A DNA stretch of 64,000 nt from Paenibacillus sp. Root444D2 (GCF_001426375.1 NZ_LMEO01000050.1:340100-404099), one strand, 5' to 3'; numbered from the stretch's first letter, positions 6,991 to 14,692 are shown. Made by a program: numbers and translations. The notes: a model not told the origin generated them from the letters alone.

Positions 6991-8168
6991 TGGGCAGCAA
7001 CTTCACTTTGCCAGCGTTTGGTCATATCTTTATCTAGTTCGCCGATATTGAAGGAGCGGAATCCTTCGGATGCACCTTTGAATGAATCTTGAATTTCTTT
7101 CGACATATTGGAAAGCTTGATCCCAGGGAAACCATGCATTTTGTCTACAACCACAGCTTGTGCCTCAGAAGAAAGAACGAAGTCCAGGAATTTGTAAACC
7201 GCATCCTTCTTTTCAGAAAGCTTAGGAACCATTAAGTAGGTTGGTCCGCCGTTAAAGCCTGGCTTGATTTGCGCCATTTTTGTTGTTTTTGGAAGCTGAC
7301 CTTTCGCCAATTGCTCCAGAACCATATCCGACCATGCCGGTATCATATCAACTTCACCGCTCGTCAGTAAATCTAAAGTTCCTTGGTTTTTCTTTGGATA
7401 AATACCTTTGCCGTATACGGATTTCCCTACATCCTTGAGCAGCGAAAAGCCTTGATCCCACCCTTTTTCAACACTTGGATCGGAATTATGGATGGCTTCT
7501 TCTGGCAGGAATTTATATAGAGTTGTCGCTACAAAAGAATTACCAGAACCCCCTGTGGATGGATCATTGTAAGCGAATTTGGCTGGATTTTTCTTGATCC
7601 AATCGTACAATTCATCCAAAGTAGTTGGAGGTGTCTTTACTTTGTCACTGTTATAAGCTAATACAACCGCTGATGAACGATAAGGAATAGCGAGATTGGA
7701 GATATCTTTTAACGTTTTCTCATCAACATTTGCCAAGTTTTTAATTTTGTCGCCTGGTAACGTGTCCCATAAACCATCTTTTTGCCCCCGAGTTACATAA
7801 GACAAGCCATCTTCATATAAATCGATATCGCCTGAGCCTTTGTTAGCTTGCTTGGCAGCCGTAATGCGGTCATAGGTTGGTTGTGCGCCTGTTCCTGAAG
7901 GAATGTAGACCGGCTTCACTTTAACATCCGCATTTTGCTTCTCAAACATGGGAATCAACGTATCCCACAGATCTTTAACATTTTGCGAGCCGGTAAAATA
8001 GAAGTTAAACTCGACAGGCTGTTGTTTAGTACCAGCTGCTTCTTTGGCCGGACTGGAGCTTTCAGCTGCAGAACCTGCATTCGTTGAAGAGCTGCCGCAC
8101 CCAGATACAAAAGCAGCGGTAGCAGTCATTAATGTCACTAACATAACAGCGGATTTCTTGCGAAACAT
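6987..8168 (-). CDS. ABC transporter substrate-binding lipoprotein (family 1)
   Basis: This 393-residue extracellular solute-binding protein is anchored to the membrane through Cys24 of the lipobox VSGC. A low-complexity Ser/Ala/Lys linker (GSAAESSSPAKEAAG) follows, then a two-lobe periplasmic-binding fold: FNFYFTGSQNVKDLWDTLIP, then SGDIDLYEDGLSYV and AYNDPSTGGSGNSF. The phrase 'FNDPSTGGSG'-like is seen in binding proteins for small charged compounds of the iron or aminoethylphosphonate class, so an anionic ligand is plausible. The ATG follows GGAGGAATTAT. It lies 27 bases after the ATPase gene and overlaps the first permease by four bases. The exact ligand is unknown. Confidence 0.88.
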   Translation of the reverse strand: MFRKKSAVMLVTLMTATAAFVSGCGSSSTNAGSAAESSSPAKEAAGTKQQPVEFNFYFTGSQNVKDLWDTLIPMFEKQNADVKVKPVYIPSGTGAQPTYDRITAAKQANKGSGDIDLYEDGLSYVTRGQKDGLWDTLPGDKIKNLANVDEKTLKDISNLAIPYRSSAVVLAYNSDKVKTPPTTLDELYDWIKKNPAKFAYNDPSTGGSGNSFVATTLYKFLPEEAIHNSDPSVEKGWDQGFSLLKDVGKSVYGKGIYPKKNQGTLDLLTSGEVDMIPAWSDMVLEQLAKGQLPKTTKMAQIKPGFNGGPTYLMVPKLSEKKDAVYKFLDFVLSSEAQAVVVDKMHGFPGIKLSNMSKEIQDSFKGASEGFRSFNIGELDKDMTKRWQSEVAAQ

Positions 8169-8194
8169 AGATAATTCCTCCTTGGGATATAGGT

Positions 8195-9226
8195 CTAATT
8201 TTCCGGATACGCTAAAACTTTTGCAAAGCTTGCTTTTACTTGTTGCCCTGTATGAAGATCCTTGACGAAATCCCTTGGTTGAAATGCCCGGATTGTGCCG
8301 TACTCTTGCAAATCGATAGACACTTCGGCATAATGCCCAAGTACCATAACCTGTTTGATCACGCCGGAAAGGCCTTCTCCCTCTTCACCTTCTATTATCA
8401 CGTCTTCAGGTCGAACGGCCAGATTTACTTGCCCGGACAGATTTTTTATATTTGGAAAACTTAGATGCCCTACGGTCAACCCGCCGGCCGTGATCACCCC
8501 TTTCAAAAAGTTCATTTTACCGATAAATTGGGAAACAAACAGCGTATTCGGTTCATCGTAAATTTCTTGCGGTGTAGCAATTTGCTCAATATTGCCTTGG
8601 TTCATAACGACAATGCGATCTGAAATCGATAACGCTTCTTCTTGATCATGCGTGACAAATACCATCGTAAGGCCAGTCTTGGCTTGAATTTCCCGCAGCT
8701 CTTCTCTCATCTCGTGCCGAAGCTTCGCATCAAGTGCGGAAAAGGGTTCATCCAGCAAAAGAACAGCAGGCTTAAGGAGCAAGGATCTCGCAACTGCTAT
8801 GCGCTGCTGCTGACCGCCGGAGAGTTCACCGGGATATTTGAACTCTGCTCCAGGCAAGCGAACCAGCTGAAGCACTTCGTTCACAGCCTTATCGATGTCA
8901 GTCTTTTTCATCTTGCGTATTTTGAGACCGAATGCCAGGTTGTCAAACACCGTCATATGCGGCCATAAATTGTAACCTTGAAACACCATGGAAGTCGGAC
9001 GTTTTTCCGGAGGTGATTTTAGCACGCTTTTGCCCTCAATGAGAATGTCGCCTGAATCTGGGTCGAGAAACCCGCCGATGCTGCGAAGCACCGTTGTTTT
9101 ACCACAGCCTGAAGGGCCCAGCAGTGTGATTAGCTCGCCTTTGCGAACATCGAGGGAGATCCCTGTTACGCCTTCTCCTGTTTTATAACGCTTCGTCAAT
9201 TGTTGAACGGAAAGCTGAATGTCCAT
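8195..9226 (-). CDS. ABC transporter ATP-binding protein
   Basis: The 343-residue cytoplasmic ATPase powers the importer encoded around it. Visible motifs are Walker A GPSGCGKTT (about 38-46), the Q-loop MVFQGYNLWPHMTV, the signature LSGGQQQR, Walker B LLLDEPFSALD and the switch VTHDQEEAL. The C-terminal 110 residues form a TOBE-type domain (LAVRPEDVIIEGEEGE), as in the PotA/FbpC/UgpC group. The gene sits between the second permease, 96 bases upstream, and the binding protein, 27 bases downstream. An unusual point is that the two permeases are split by the ATPase and binding-protein genes. Confidence 0.92.
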   Translation of the reverse strand: MDIQLSVQQLTKRYKTGEGVTGISLDVRKGELITLLGPSGCGKTTVLRSIGGFLDPDSGDILIEGKSVLKSPPEKRPTSMVFQGYNLWPHMTVFDNLAFGLKIRKMKKTDIDKAVNEVLQLVRLPGAEFKYPGELSGGQQQRIAVARSLLLKPAVLLLDEPFSALDAKLRHEMREELREIQAKTGLTMVFVTHDQEEALSISDRIVVMNQGNIEQIATPQEIYDEPNTLFVSQFIGKMNFLKGVITAGGLTVGHLSFPNIKNLSGQVNLAVRPEDVIIEGEEGEGLSGVIKQVMVLGHYAEVSIDLQEYGTIRAFQPRDFVKDLHTGQQVKASFAKVLAYPEN

Positions 9227-9240
9227 AGGTGCCCCCTAAA

Positions 9241-9286
9241 AGTTTTGTTGAGCATTGCTTCTAAGCGATTACTTCGAAACAAAACT
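9241..9286. repeat. Intergenic hairpin inside the ABC operon
   Basis: AGTTTTGTT (9241-9249) and AACAAAACT (9278-9286) form a perfect 9-bp stem with a 28-base loop, in the only sizeable gap within the operon. There is no clear U-run, so it is not a convincing terminator. It could mark an mRNA processing or stability site. Confidence 0.4.
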
Positions 9287-9322
9287 CGCATCGGAAGCAT
9301 TGCTTTGCTAATTGGTCTATCG

Positions 9323-10147
9323 TCATTTGAGTTGGAAGCCGCTGGACATAATATCTGCGCTCACAAAGCGCTGCGCGGCCAGCAGTAGGATAATCGTCGG
9401 CGCTGTCAAAATAATGGAAAATACAGCACCCGCGTAGGCCGGATAATCGCTGATGATAGAATACATGACGATCGGCATCGTTTTGTAATTGGGGATACCC
9501 ACCAGAAAAGTACCCTGAGCCTCATCAAGCGAGTTAAGGAACGTAAAGATCGAAGCCACGATAATACCCGGCATCGCCATCGGCAGCGTAATACTGCGGA
9601 ATACGCGGAATGGGCTCGCCCCCACATCCCTGGCTGACTCCTCTTGAGCTGTATGCACATTGCGGAAAGCTGCCGTGGGAATCCAAGTCATGAACATGAG
9701 CACATTGATCATATGGATCAAGACAACGCCTATCAAAGTGTTCATTAGTCCGAGTTTGTAAAAGAGCACGGCTATCGATACATAAAGTCCCATTTTCGGA
9801 AAAGCATGAGTCAGTAGAAATGAGAACAAGAAGAACCGACTAAGCGGAAAACGTATGCGAGCAAACGCATAGGCTGCAGGGATACAAAGCACAATGGATA
9901 GAGCGGTCACGATGAATGCGATCATAAACGACAAACCGATCGACTTCGCGATATCCTCCTGCTGTAACACAAATGTCCACCATTTCAGTGACCACTCATG
10001 CGGCAAGATATCTGGGTAGGTCCATTTTCCAGTAAAAGCAAGTATGGCTAGGTTGAGCAGCGGGCCCAAGAAAAAGATGACGAACACAATAAGTATGATA
10101 AATTCCACGATTTTACGTGGACCTATCGCTTTTAGATACCAGCGCAT
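9323..10147 (-). CDS. ABC transporter permease (second inner-membrane subunit)
   Basis: The 274-residue protein has about six membrane-spanning segments, beginning at IVEFIILIVFVIFFLGPLLN. The ATPase-contacting EAA loop reads EESARDVGASPFRVFRSITL. It pairs with the permease at 6145-6990. It is the first structural gene after the LacI regulator (29 bases apart). The nearest recognisable relatives are PotC/PhnV-type permeases of the polyamine and phosphonate importers; assignment to a substrate is not possible. Its ATG has GGAGAGGAGTGG upstream. Confidence 0.88.
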   Translation of the reverse strand: MRWYLKAIGPRKIVEFIILIVFVIFFLGPLLNLAILAFTGKWTYPDILPHEWSLKWWTFVLQQEDIAKSIGLSFMIAFIVTALSIVLCIPAAYAFARIRFPLSRFFLFSFLLTHAFPKMGLYVSIAVLFYKLGLMNTLIGVVLIHMINVLMFMTWIPTAAFRNVHTAQEESARDVGASPFRVFRSITLPMAMPGIIVASIFTFLNSLDEAQGTFLVGIPNYKTMPIVMYSIISDYPAYAGAVFSIILTAPTIILLLAAQRFVSADIMSSGFQLK

Positions 10148-10176
10148 GCGGACTAACCACTCCTCTCCTATAAAAA

Positions 10177-11184
10177 TTATTTGGTCGATTGCCGGACAAT
10201 TAATTTGGGTACAAGCTGCTTGGGATTCTCAATGTTAGCTTCCTGACGGATGAGCTTGTCTAACAAGCTCAAGGCCTGAGTCCCCATCTCCTCTGTATTG
10301 ACCCTGACGGTTGTTAAAGAGGGTGAGAACATTGCGGCAAAATCGATATCATCAAAGCCTACAACCGCTACCTGTTCAGGTATGCGTACCGATTGCTCCA
10401 ACATAAACTTCATGGCGCCCAGCGCTATCATATCGTTGGTGGCAAAAAGCGATGTAAACCCGCCTGCACGAAACTGCTCCCAATGGCTGCGCATTAACTC
10501 ATACCCTTCCCCGAAGGTGGAGGTCGATGCCTGTAAGATCGATGATGCTGAGATCGGAACACCAATTCCTGCCATGTACTTCTTAAAACCTTTCAGCCTC
10601 AAATTATGGCTGCGATGCGTCTGCGGTCCGGCAATCACGAAAATCTGACGATGCCCTAAATCCGTTAGATACTCAGCGACCTTCCGTCCGCCTTCCTCGT
10701 CTTGATTGACAATATGCATGACCCCGTCGACATCCGTGGAGCCATTGACCATCACGTATGGAACTCCGAAGTTAGCAATGTAATCAATGACGTTCTGTTG
10801 CAATCGGCTGATTAGGATCAATCCGTCCACCCTTTTCTCCATCATAAAATCAGCAGAACGCAGCGACATATCATGATCTGTCGTAACGAAAACGGAATAA
10901 TTCAAGCTTGCGGCTGTCATCAAAATAGCATCAAGAATTTTGCCGTAAAACGGATGAGACGCAATAGGATGATGCTGGCGATAAATGAGTACGCCAATGT
11001 TGTGCGTTCTCTGTGAAACCATAGCCCTTGCCACTGCGTTGGGCTTGTATTGCAGTTCTTCAATCAGCTGGAGTACCCTATCGCGTACCTCCATGCTTGT
11101 ATAGCCCTTGCCAGAAATCACCCGCGACACAGTTGATTTGGATACACCGGCACGCAGGGCAATTTCCTTAATCGTAAGCTCCAT
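10177..11184 (-). CDS. LacI-family transcriptional regulator
   Basis: The 335-residue repressor has an N-terminal LacI helix-turn-helix (LTIKEIALRAGVSKSTVSRV), the hinge helix (YKPNAVARAMVSQRTHNIGV) and a sugar-binding-like effector domain ending in FDDIDFAAMFSPSLTTVRV. I place the start at the ATG at 11184, because everything upstream of MELTIKEIA is outside the family and the longer frame to 11265 would include the operator. It is the first gene of a leftward cluster that encodes an ABC importer and hydrolases, so it probably controls their expression in response to the imported compound. A palindrome 20 bases upstream of the start is a likely autoregulatory site. Confidence 0.9.
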   Translation of the reverse strand: MELTIKEIALRAGVSKSTVSRVISGKGYTSMEVRDRVLQLIEELQYKPNAVARAMVSQRTHNIGVLIYRQHHPIASHPFYGKILDAILMTAASLNYSVFVTTDHDMSLRSADFMMEKRVDGLILISRLQQNVIDYIANFGVPYVMVNGSTDVDGVMHIVNQDEEGGRKVAEYLTDLGHRQIFVIAGPQTHRSHNLRLKGFKKYMAGIGVPISASSILQASTSTFGEGYELMRSHWEQFRAGGFTSLFATNDMIALGAMKFMLEQSVRIPEQVAVVGFDDIDFAAMFSPSLTTVRVNTEEMGTQALSLLDKLIRQEANIENPKQLVPKLIVRQSTK

Positions 11185-11204
11185 GCTGCAACCCCATTTC
11201 TTCG

Positions 11205-11222
11205 TGTGAGACCGTTCCCACA
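11205..11222. promoter_or_regulatory. Candidate LacI-type operator
   Basis: TGTGAGACCGTTCCCACA is an imperfect 18-bp palindrome with the central CG typical of LacI-family operators (TGTGaGa/c-CG-tTCcCACA). It lies between the regulator's start codon and its probable promoter. Confidence 0.55.
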
Positions 11223-11330
11223 TAACAAAAATAACGTATTTTTGTTTTTCCTGTGTCAACCACAAGATAATAAATTGTAAATCTTCAAAACAATCAAATA
11301 CCTTGATTCTTTCTTATGCTTCTTTTCATA

Positions 11331-11376
11331 AAAAAAGACCGCCTATAAGCGAGCTATATATGCTCCCTAGGCGATC
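11331..11376 (-). terminator. Terminator of the DUF4183 gene
   Basis: On the minus strand GATCGCCTA pairs with TAGGCGGTC, and an inner GAGC/GCTC stem extends the hairpin. It is followed by TTTTTTATG and lies directly after the stop at 11399. Confidence 0.75.
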
Positions 11377-11398
11377 CTCTGCTTGTCAAGAAAAATAA

Positions 11399-11683
11399 TT
11401 AGTTTACAACAAATTCGATCACAATTGGAGTCGCAGGATCGAGTGCATCACCGCCTGGAATGGTAATAGCCGTAGTGGTAACTGTTGAAGTGTCAGCTGT
11501 TTGAATCTGTGCATTAATATAAAGATTATAATACGCAGGTGCAGTTGGAAAAGCTGTGGCAGCAGCACCGGCGTCATTGGTGGTGGCTGTAGCAAGAATA
11601 TTAAATGCAGCACCTACACCTGTCCCGTCCGCTATAGTAGCACTAAATCTTCTGGAAGCCATGAAGGGTTTTGTAATTGGCAT
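11399..11683 (-). CDS. DUF4183 domain protein, probable spore-surface component
   Basis: This 94-residue protein consists of a single DUF4183 domain. Its start (MPITKPFMASRRFSATIADG), middle (YYNLYINAQIQTADTSTV) and end (DPATPIVIEFVV) match the family pattern 'YxLYINGxxQ ... AGTPIILEVV', which is repeated in the neighbouring collagen-like protein. DUF4183 proteins occur mostly in spore formers and are often found with exosporium collagen-like proteins. GGGAGGTGAT precedes the ATG. A CATAATCTA box at 11708-11716 suggests mother-cell expression. No signal peptide is present, consistent with assembly from the mother cell onto the spore. Confidence 0.85.
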   Translation of the reverse strand: MPITKPFMASRRFSATIADGTGVGAAFNILATATTNDAGAAATAFPTAPAYYNLYINAQIQTADTSTVTTTAITIPGGDALDPATPIVIEFVVN

Positions 11684-11707
11684 TTATATCACCTCCCTTC
11701 TCTCAAG

Positions 11708-11716
11708 TAGATTATG
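11708..11716 (-). promoter_or_regulatory. SigE/SigK-like -10 element
   Basis: The minus strand reads CATAATCTA, fitting CATANNNTA for mother-cell sigma factors. No clear -35 AC is found at the expected distance, so support is partial. Confidence 0.4.
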
Positions 11717-11766
11717 CTAGTGATAGAAAAAGGGAAGGGCTGATCAATTGCGAACAATCGAACATT

Positions 11767-12471
11767 TCAAGAAATGATTTGAATCGATAATCGAACGATC
11801 TCAAGTATGATTGGGGTTCCTGCAAAAATGGTGTCATTGCCGGTTATAATGGTCAAGGCATTTGTACTCACATTATAAGAGGCACCAACTTGCATGATCC
11901 CGTTAATGTAGAGATTAGCGTAACTATTTTGATTGAGATCAGTAAATTCAGCTACTGATTCATTTTCATCGTTTGTGAATTGATTTGCAGGAATAACTGT
12001 TGGGAGAGTAACATCTGTGTTCGCAATAAATAAATATCTGTCAGCAGTTAGCAAAGAGTTGACAATAGGGATGATGATTGGTCCCGAGGGCCCCGGAGCA
12101 CCCTGTGTGCCTTGTGGTCCCTGAGGTCCTTGTGTGCCTTGTGGCCCTTGTGATCCCTGTGTGCCTTGTGGCCCTTGAGGTCCCGGCGTACCTTGTGGTC
12201 CTTGAGGTCCCGGCGTACCTTGTGGTCCTTGCGGAACAGTTATATTAATTTCTGGTCGAGGACAAGCTGCAGGTTTCCGTTTTTTCCTTCTATGAGGGCT
12301 ACCTATCATTATTTTCTTTTTACAATCTTTTTTCCGGCCAGTACTAGAGTCTCTCAATTTTATCTCGGATGTTACACAGCTGTTCTTTTTTTTGATGATA
12401 CATTTCTTTTTACGTATATGTTTTCTTGTAGTTGGATTCATTTGATTTTTTTTATGGGTATTGAACACCAC
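11767..12471 (-). CDS. Collagen-like repeat protein with C-terminal DUF4183 domain
   Basis: The 234-residue protein has three parts. Residues 1-70 are very basic (KKK and RKK clusters) with four cysteines. Residues 80-131 are about seventeen G-X-Y triplets rich in GPQ and GTQ. Residues 135-234 form a DUF4183 domain (NLYINGIMQVGASYNV ... GTPIILEIV). The architecture is that of BclA-like filaments on the exosporium, where collagen triplets form a trimeric stalk and the C-terminal domain a knob. I take the GTG at 12471 as start because GGAGGTG lies eight bases before it; an ATG ten codons later is an alternative. A near-consensus SigK promoter lies just upstream, supporting late mother-cell expression. 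The downstream gene shares its DUF4183 domain, suggesting duplication. Confidence 0.85.
   Translation of the reverse strand: MVFNTHKKNQMNPTTRKHIRKKKCIIKKKNSCVTSEIKLRDSSTGRKKDCKKKIMIGSPHRRKKRKPAACPRPEINITVPQGPQGTPGPQGPQGTPGPQGPQGTQGSQGPQGTQGPQGPQGTQGAPGPSGPIIIPIVNSLLTADRYLFIANTDVTLPTVIPANQFTNDENESVAEFTDLNQNSYANLYINGIMQVGASYNVSTNALTIITGNDTIFAGTPIILEIVRLSIQIIS
12079..12234 (-). repeat. Collagen-type triplet repeat region
   Basis: The DNA is an array of nine-base and longer repeats (CCTTGTGGTCCTTGAGGTCC-like units) encoding Gly-Pro-Gln / Gly-Thr-Gln triplets. Such arrays commonly change length between strains. Confidence 0.85.
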
Positions 12472-12502
12472 AAGCTAGACACCTCCATTTAAACCAATTG
12501 TA

Positions 12503-12531
12503 TATCTTATGTTTTTATTCTATTAGAGGTA
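12503..12531 (-). promoter_or_regulatory. SigK-like promoter of collagen-like gene
   Basis: The minus strand has TACC at 12528-12531, a 16-base spacer, then CATAAGATA at 12503-12511. This matches the SigK consensus (AC, 16-17 bases, CATANNNTA). It lies about 20 bases before the GGAGGTG ribosome site. Confidence 0.6.
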
Positions 12532-12633
12532 TGGACCTTGAACTTATAACGGATAGACAATGATCTATTTCTATTAAAATAGGTGTTGGACCACTCCATT
12601 TTTGCCTTTTATTATAAGTAACTAATTTTTTGT

Positions 12634-12661
12634 TTGATATTTACTGAAAATAAGTTATAAT
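12634..12661 (+). promoter_or_regulatory. Probable SigA promoter of azoR
   Basis: TTGATA (12634-12639), a 16-base spacer and TATAAT (12656-12661) lie 43 bases before the azoR start. Confidence 0.6.
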
Positions 12662-12704
12662 AACAACTGTAATTATTTTAAGTATAGAAGGGAAGTAATT
12701 AATT

Positions 12705-13340
12705 ATGGCAACAGTACTTTATATCACAGCACACCCGCATGATCACCAAACATCATTCAGCCTAGCGGTAGGTAAAGAATTTATCGAGGCATACCGTGAA
12801 GCGAATCCATCCGATGAGGTTATTCATGTGGATCTTTTCAAACAAGATATTCCTCAAATTGATGCTGATGTATTCAGCGGTTGGGGGAAACTTCAATCAG
12901 GAACAGCTTTTGACCAGCTGTCTGATGCAGAAAAAGCAAAAGTTGCACGTTTAGGCGCACTCGTTGACCAATTCGTGGCTGCCGATAAATATGTTTTTGT
13001 TTCTCCAATGTGGAACTTCTCATTCCCTCCAGTATTGAAAGCTTACATTGATGCAATTTCCGTTGCAGGTAAAACTTTCAAATATACGGAAAGTGGTCCA
13101 GTTGGTTTGTTGACAAACAAAAAAGGCCTTCATATTCAAGCGAGTGGCGGCATTTATTCCGAAGGTCCTGCTGCAGCATTTGAAAGTGGCTTTAGCTACC
13201 TGAAAAAAGTCTCTCAATTCTACGGTATCCCTTCCTTCGAAGCCATTTTTGTTGAAGGCATGGCTGTAACGCCGGATAAAGCTCAATCCATTAAAGAAAA
13301 AGCAATTGCACAAGCAAAAGATGTTGCAGCTAGTTTCTAA
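12705..13340 (+). CDS. azoR: FMN-dependent NADH:quinone/azo reductase
   Basis: The 211-residue flavodoxin-fold enzyme transfers two electrons from NAD(P)H to azo compounds and quinones through FMN, giving protection against quinone stress. The flavin phosphate loop is at the N-terminus (ITAHPHDHQTSFSLAVG, the HP..S.S version). FVSPMWNFSFPPVLKAYID (98-116) is the FMN-ring loop characteristic of AzoR, and ASGGIYSEGP follows at 146-155. The length is the family norm. AAGGGAAGTAATTAATT precedes the ATG, a SigA-type promoter lies upstream and a strong terminator downstream, so it is a single-gene unit. It lies next to an FMN-riboswitch-controlled transporter, but on the opposite strand and not under that riboswitch. 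Confidence 0.93.
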   Translation: MATVLYITAHPHDHQTSFSLAVGKEFIEAYREANPSDEVIHVDLFKQDIPQIDADVFSGWGKLQSGTAFDQLSDAEKAKVARLGALVDQFVAADKYVFVSPMWNFSFPPVLKAYIDAISVAGKTFKYTESGPVGLLTNKKGLHIQASGGIYSEGPAAAFESGFSYLKKVSQFYGIPSFEAIFVEGMAVTPDKAQSIKEKAIAQAKDVAASF

Positions 13341-13350
13341 GAAAATAGTA

Positions 13351-13381
13351 AGAACCCGCTAAATCTAGCGGGTTCTTTTTA
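13351..13381 (+). terminator. azoR terminator
   Basis: AGAACCCGCT pairs perfectly with AGCGGGTTCT across a six-base loop, followed by TTTTTAC. It begins ten bases after the azoR stop. Confidence 0.9.
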
Positions 13382-13413
13382 CGTTCAATATATAATTTCT
13401 TATTTGATATGGC

Positions 13414-14385
13414 TTAGACATTTCCTTTACTGCGGCTCATTAACCATAGGGTTAACCAAATAAACACGAAGCCTACGAGTTGTCCTACAGTCAGCTTTTG
13501 ACCAAATACAACCCAGTTTATACATACACCTACAGCTGGAAAAGCAAGCTCGGCAAGCGTTGCAAAGAATGCCTTTGTCGATGATAGCCCTTTATAATAA
13601 AGGAGCATGCTGATCAACCCCGGGAAAAAGGCTTGGAACAAAAGGTTCACTGCAATAAGTGTTAGATCACCACTAGAACCGCCTACATGCCAAGCATCGC
13701 CACTTACCAAAAGAACAATCGTTAGCAGCGGGATCGCCATCAGGAAGCGCAGCGATGTGACAACAGGGAAATCCAAATTTTTCTGCAGCAGGAATTTACC
13801 CATGACGGTCGATCCCCCCCATAAGACGGCCGCTAGAATTGAAAATAAGCAGCTTAACGTGCCTAAGTCCTTCAAGCCCATCTCCGGTGAAGCAAAACCA
13901 AACGTCAGCAGATACGTACCTAACAGCGCCATAATGATATAGGCAAAAAATTTGGAAGGCAGTGTCTCTTTAAGCAGTAAACGAGCCAATACGATGGCGA
14001 ACAAGGGCTGTAATTTCTGCAACAGCAGTACGGAGTTAGCACTGCCGTGAGCGAAAGCCGAAGTGAAGAGTATGGTGGCTATGGCCGATCCACCCCAAGA
14101 AATAAATAGAAGAGCGCCAATAACAGCTAGTGTTAGTTTGCCGGCTAAGGATTTGCGGTACTTCATCAGCACCGGAAGCGCATAGCAGGCCAGCAGCAGA
14201 TGCTCAATGAATACAATTTGTGCAGAGGTAAAACTTTTCAACAATAAGATTCGAAATAGAGGGTCCAACCCCCAAAGTGTAGCTCCTAGTGCCACATACC
14301 AGATACCACTGATACCCCTGATACCCCTGATACTTGATGAATACAAACTTGCGCGTTTACTTCCAAGCTTAAATACATTTTCCAA
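13414..14385 (-). CDS. EamA-family transporter under FMN riboswitch, predicted flavin transporter
   Basis: This 323-residue protein has ten predicted membrane segments in two EamA halves (IWYVALGATLWGLDPLFRI near 28; LGTLSCLFSILAAVLWGGS near 175), the fold of drug/metabolite transporters. The start is a TTG at 14385 with AGGAGG eight bases before it. The decisive evidence is the FMN riboswitch on the same strand 160 bases upstream: genes under this switch make or import flavins, and EamA-family members such as RibN and ImpX are known or predicted riboflavin transporters. I infer riboflavin or flavin-precursor uptake; export cannot be excluded. Residues 20-27 (RGIRGISG) come from a 9-bp tandem repeat just before the first membrane segment. 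No B. subtilis-type RibU is seen in the window. Confidence 0.82.
   Translation of the reverse strand: MENVFKLGSKRASLYSSSIRGIRGISGIWYVALGATLWGLDPLFRILLLKSFTSAQIVFIEHLLLACYALPVLMKYRKSLAGKLTLAVIGALLFISWGGSAIATILFTSAFAHGSANSVLLLQKLQPLFAIVLARLLLKETLPSKFFAYIIMALLGTYLLTFGFASPEMGLKDLGTLSCLFSILAAVLWGGSTVMGKFLLQKNLDFPVVTSLRFLMAIPLLTIVLLVSGDAWHVGGSSGDLTLIAVNLLFQAFFPGLISMLLYYKGLSSTKAFFATLAELAFPAVGVCINWVVFGQKLTVGQLVGFVFIWLTLWLMSRSKGNV
14302..14337. repeat. Four 9-bp tandem repeats in the transporter gene
   Basis: Four consecutive units of GATACCCCT or close variants (GATACCACT, GATACCCCT twice, GATACTTGA) encode a short Gly/Ile/Arg/Ser segment ahead of the first membrane helix. The count could vary without breaking the frame. 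Confidence 0.6.
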
Positions 14386-14469
14386 TTCAAAAACCTCCTA
14401 ATAAGAGAGACTTTGAGATTAGCTCAAAGATCCCTTTATGATGTTTTGAATTGAACCTCCTGAAAGAGA

Positions 14470-14502
14470 CAATGCCCCTGTTTAGAATCAACAGGGGCAT
14501 TG
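14470..14502 (-). terminator. Expression-platform terminator below the FMN riboswitch
   Basis: The minus strand has CAATGCCCCTGT pairing perfectly with ACAGGGGCATTG, a 12-bp stem with a nine-base loop, followed by TCTCTTT. It lies between the riboswitch aptamer and the transporter start and could be the regulated terminator, though its U-run is interrupted. Confidence 0.65.
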
Positions 14503-14547
14503 ACAAACAGACCTATTAAAAATTGAATTTTTAACAAGTTGTCCTTC

Positions 14548-14692
14548 ACCTTCTCTCATCCGGACTATACCGTCGGCCTTGGAGTTTCACCAAGTCAGTC
14601 CCACTCTATACAGACTGGGAGTCGCGGGCTTTAGATACTTCCGTATCCATCACCGCCGGTAGGGAATTTCACCCTGCCCCGAAGGTTCAAAT
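14548..14692 (-). ncRNA. FMN riboswitch (RFN element)
   Basis: On the minus strand the aptamer shows the conserved blocks in order: CTTCGGGGCAGGGTGAAAT, CCCTACCGGCGGTGATG, AAGCCCGCGA, GACTTGGTGAAACTCC and GCCGACGGTATAGTCCGGA ending in TGAGAGAAGG. These are the hallmarks of the six-helix RFN aptamer. Binding of FMN to such elements shuts down downstream expression. The only gene below it is the EamA transporter at 13414-14385. Confidence 0.95.

Noticed and set aside
12079..12234. Non-coding tandem repeat
   Set aside because: The repeats keep a reading frame encoding Gly-X-Y triplets inside a gene with start, ribosome site and terminal domain.
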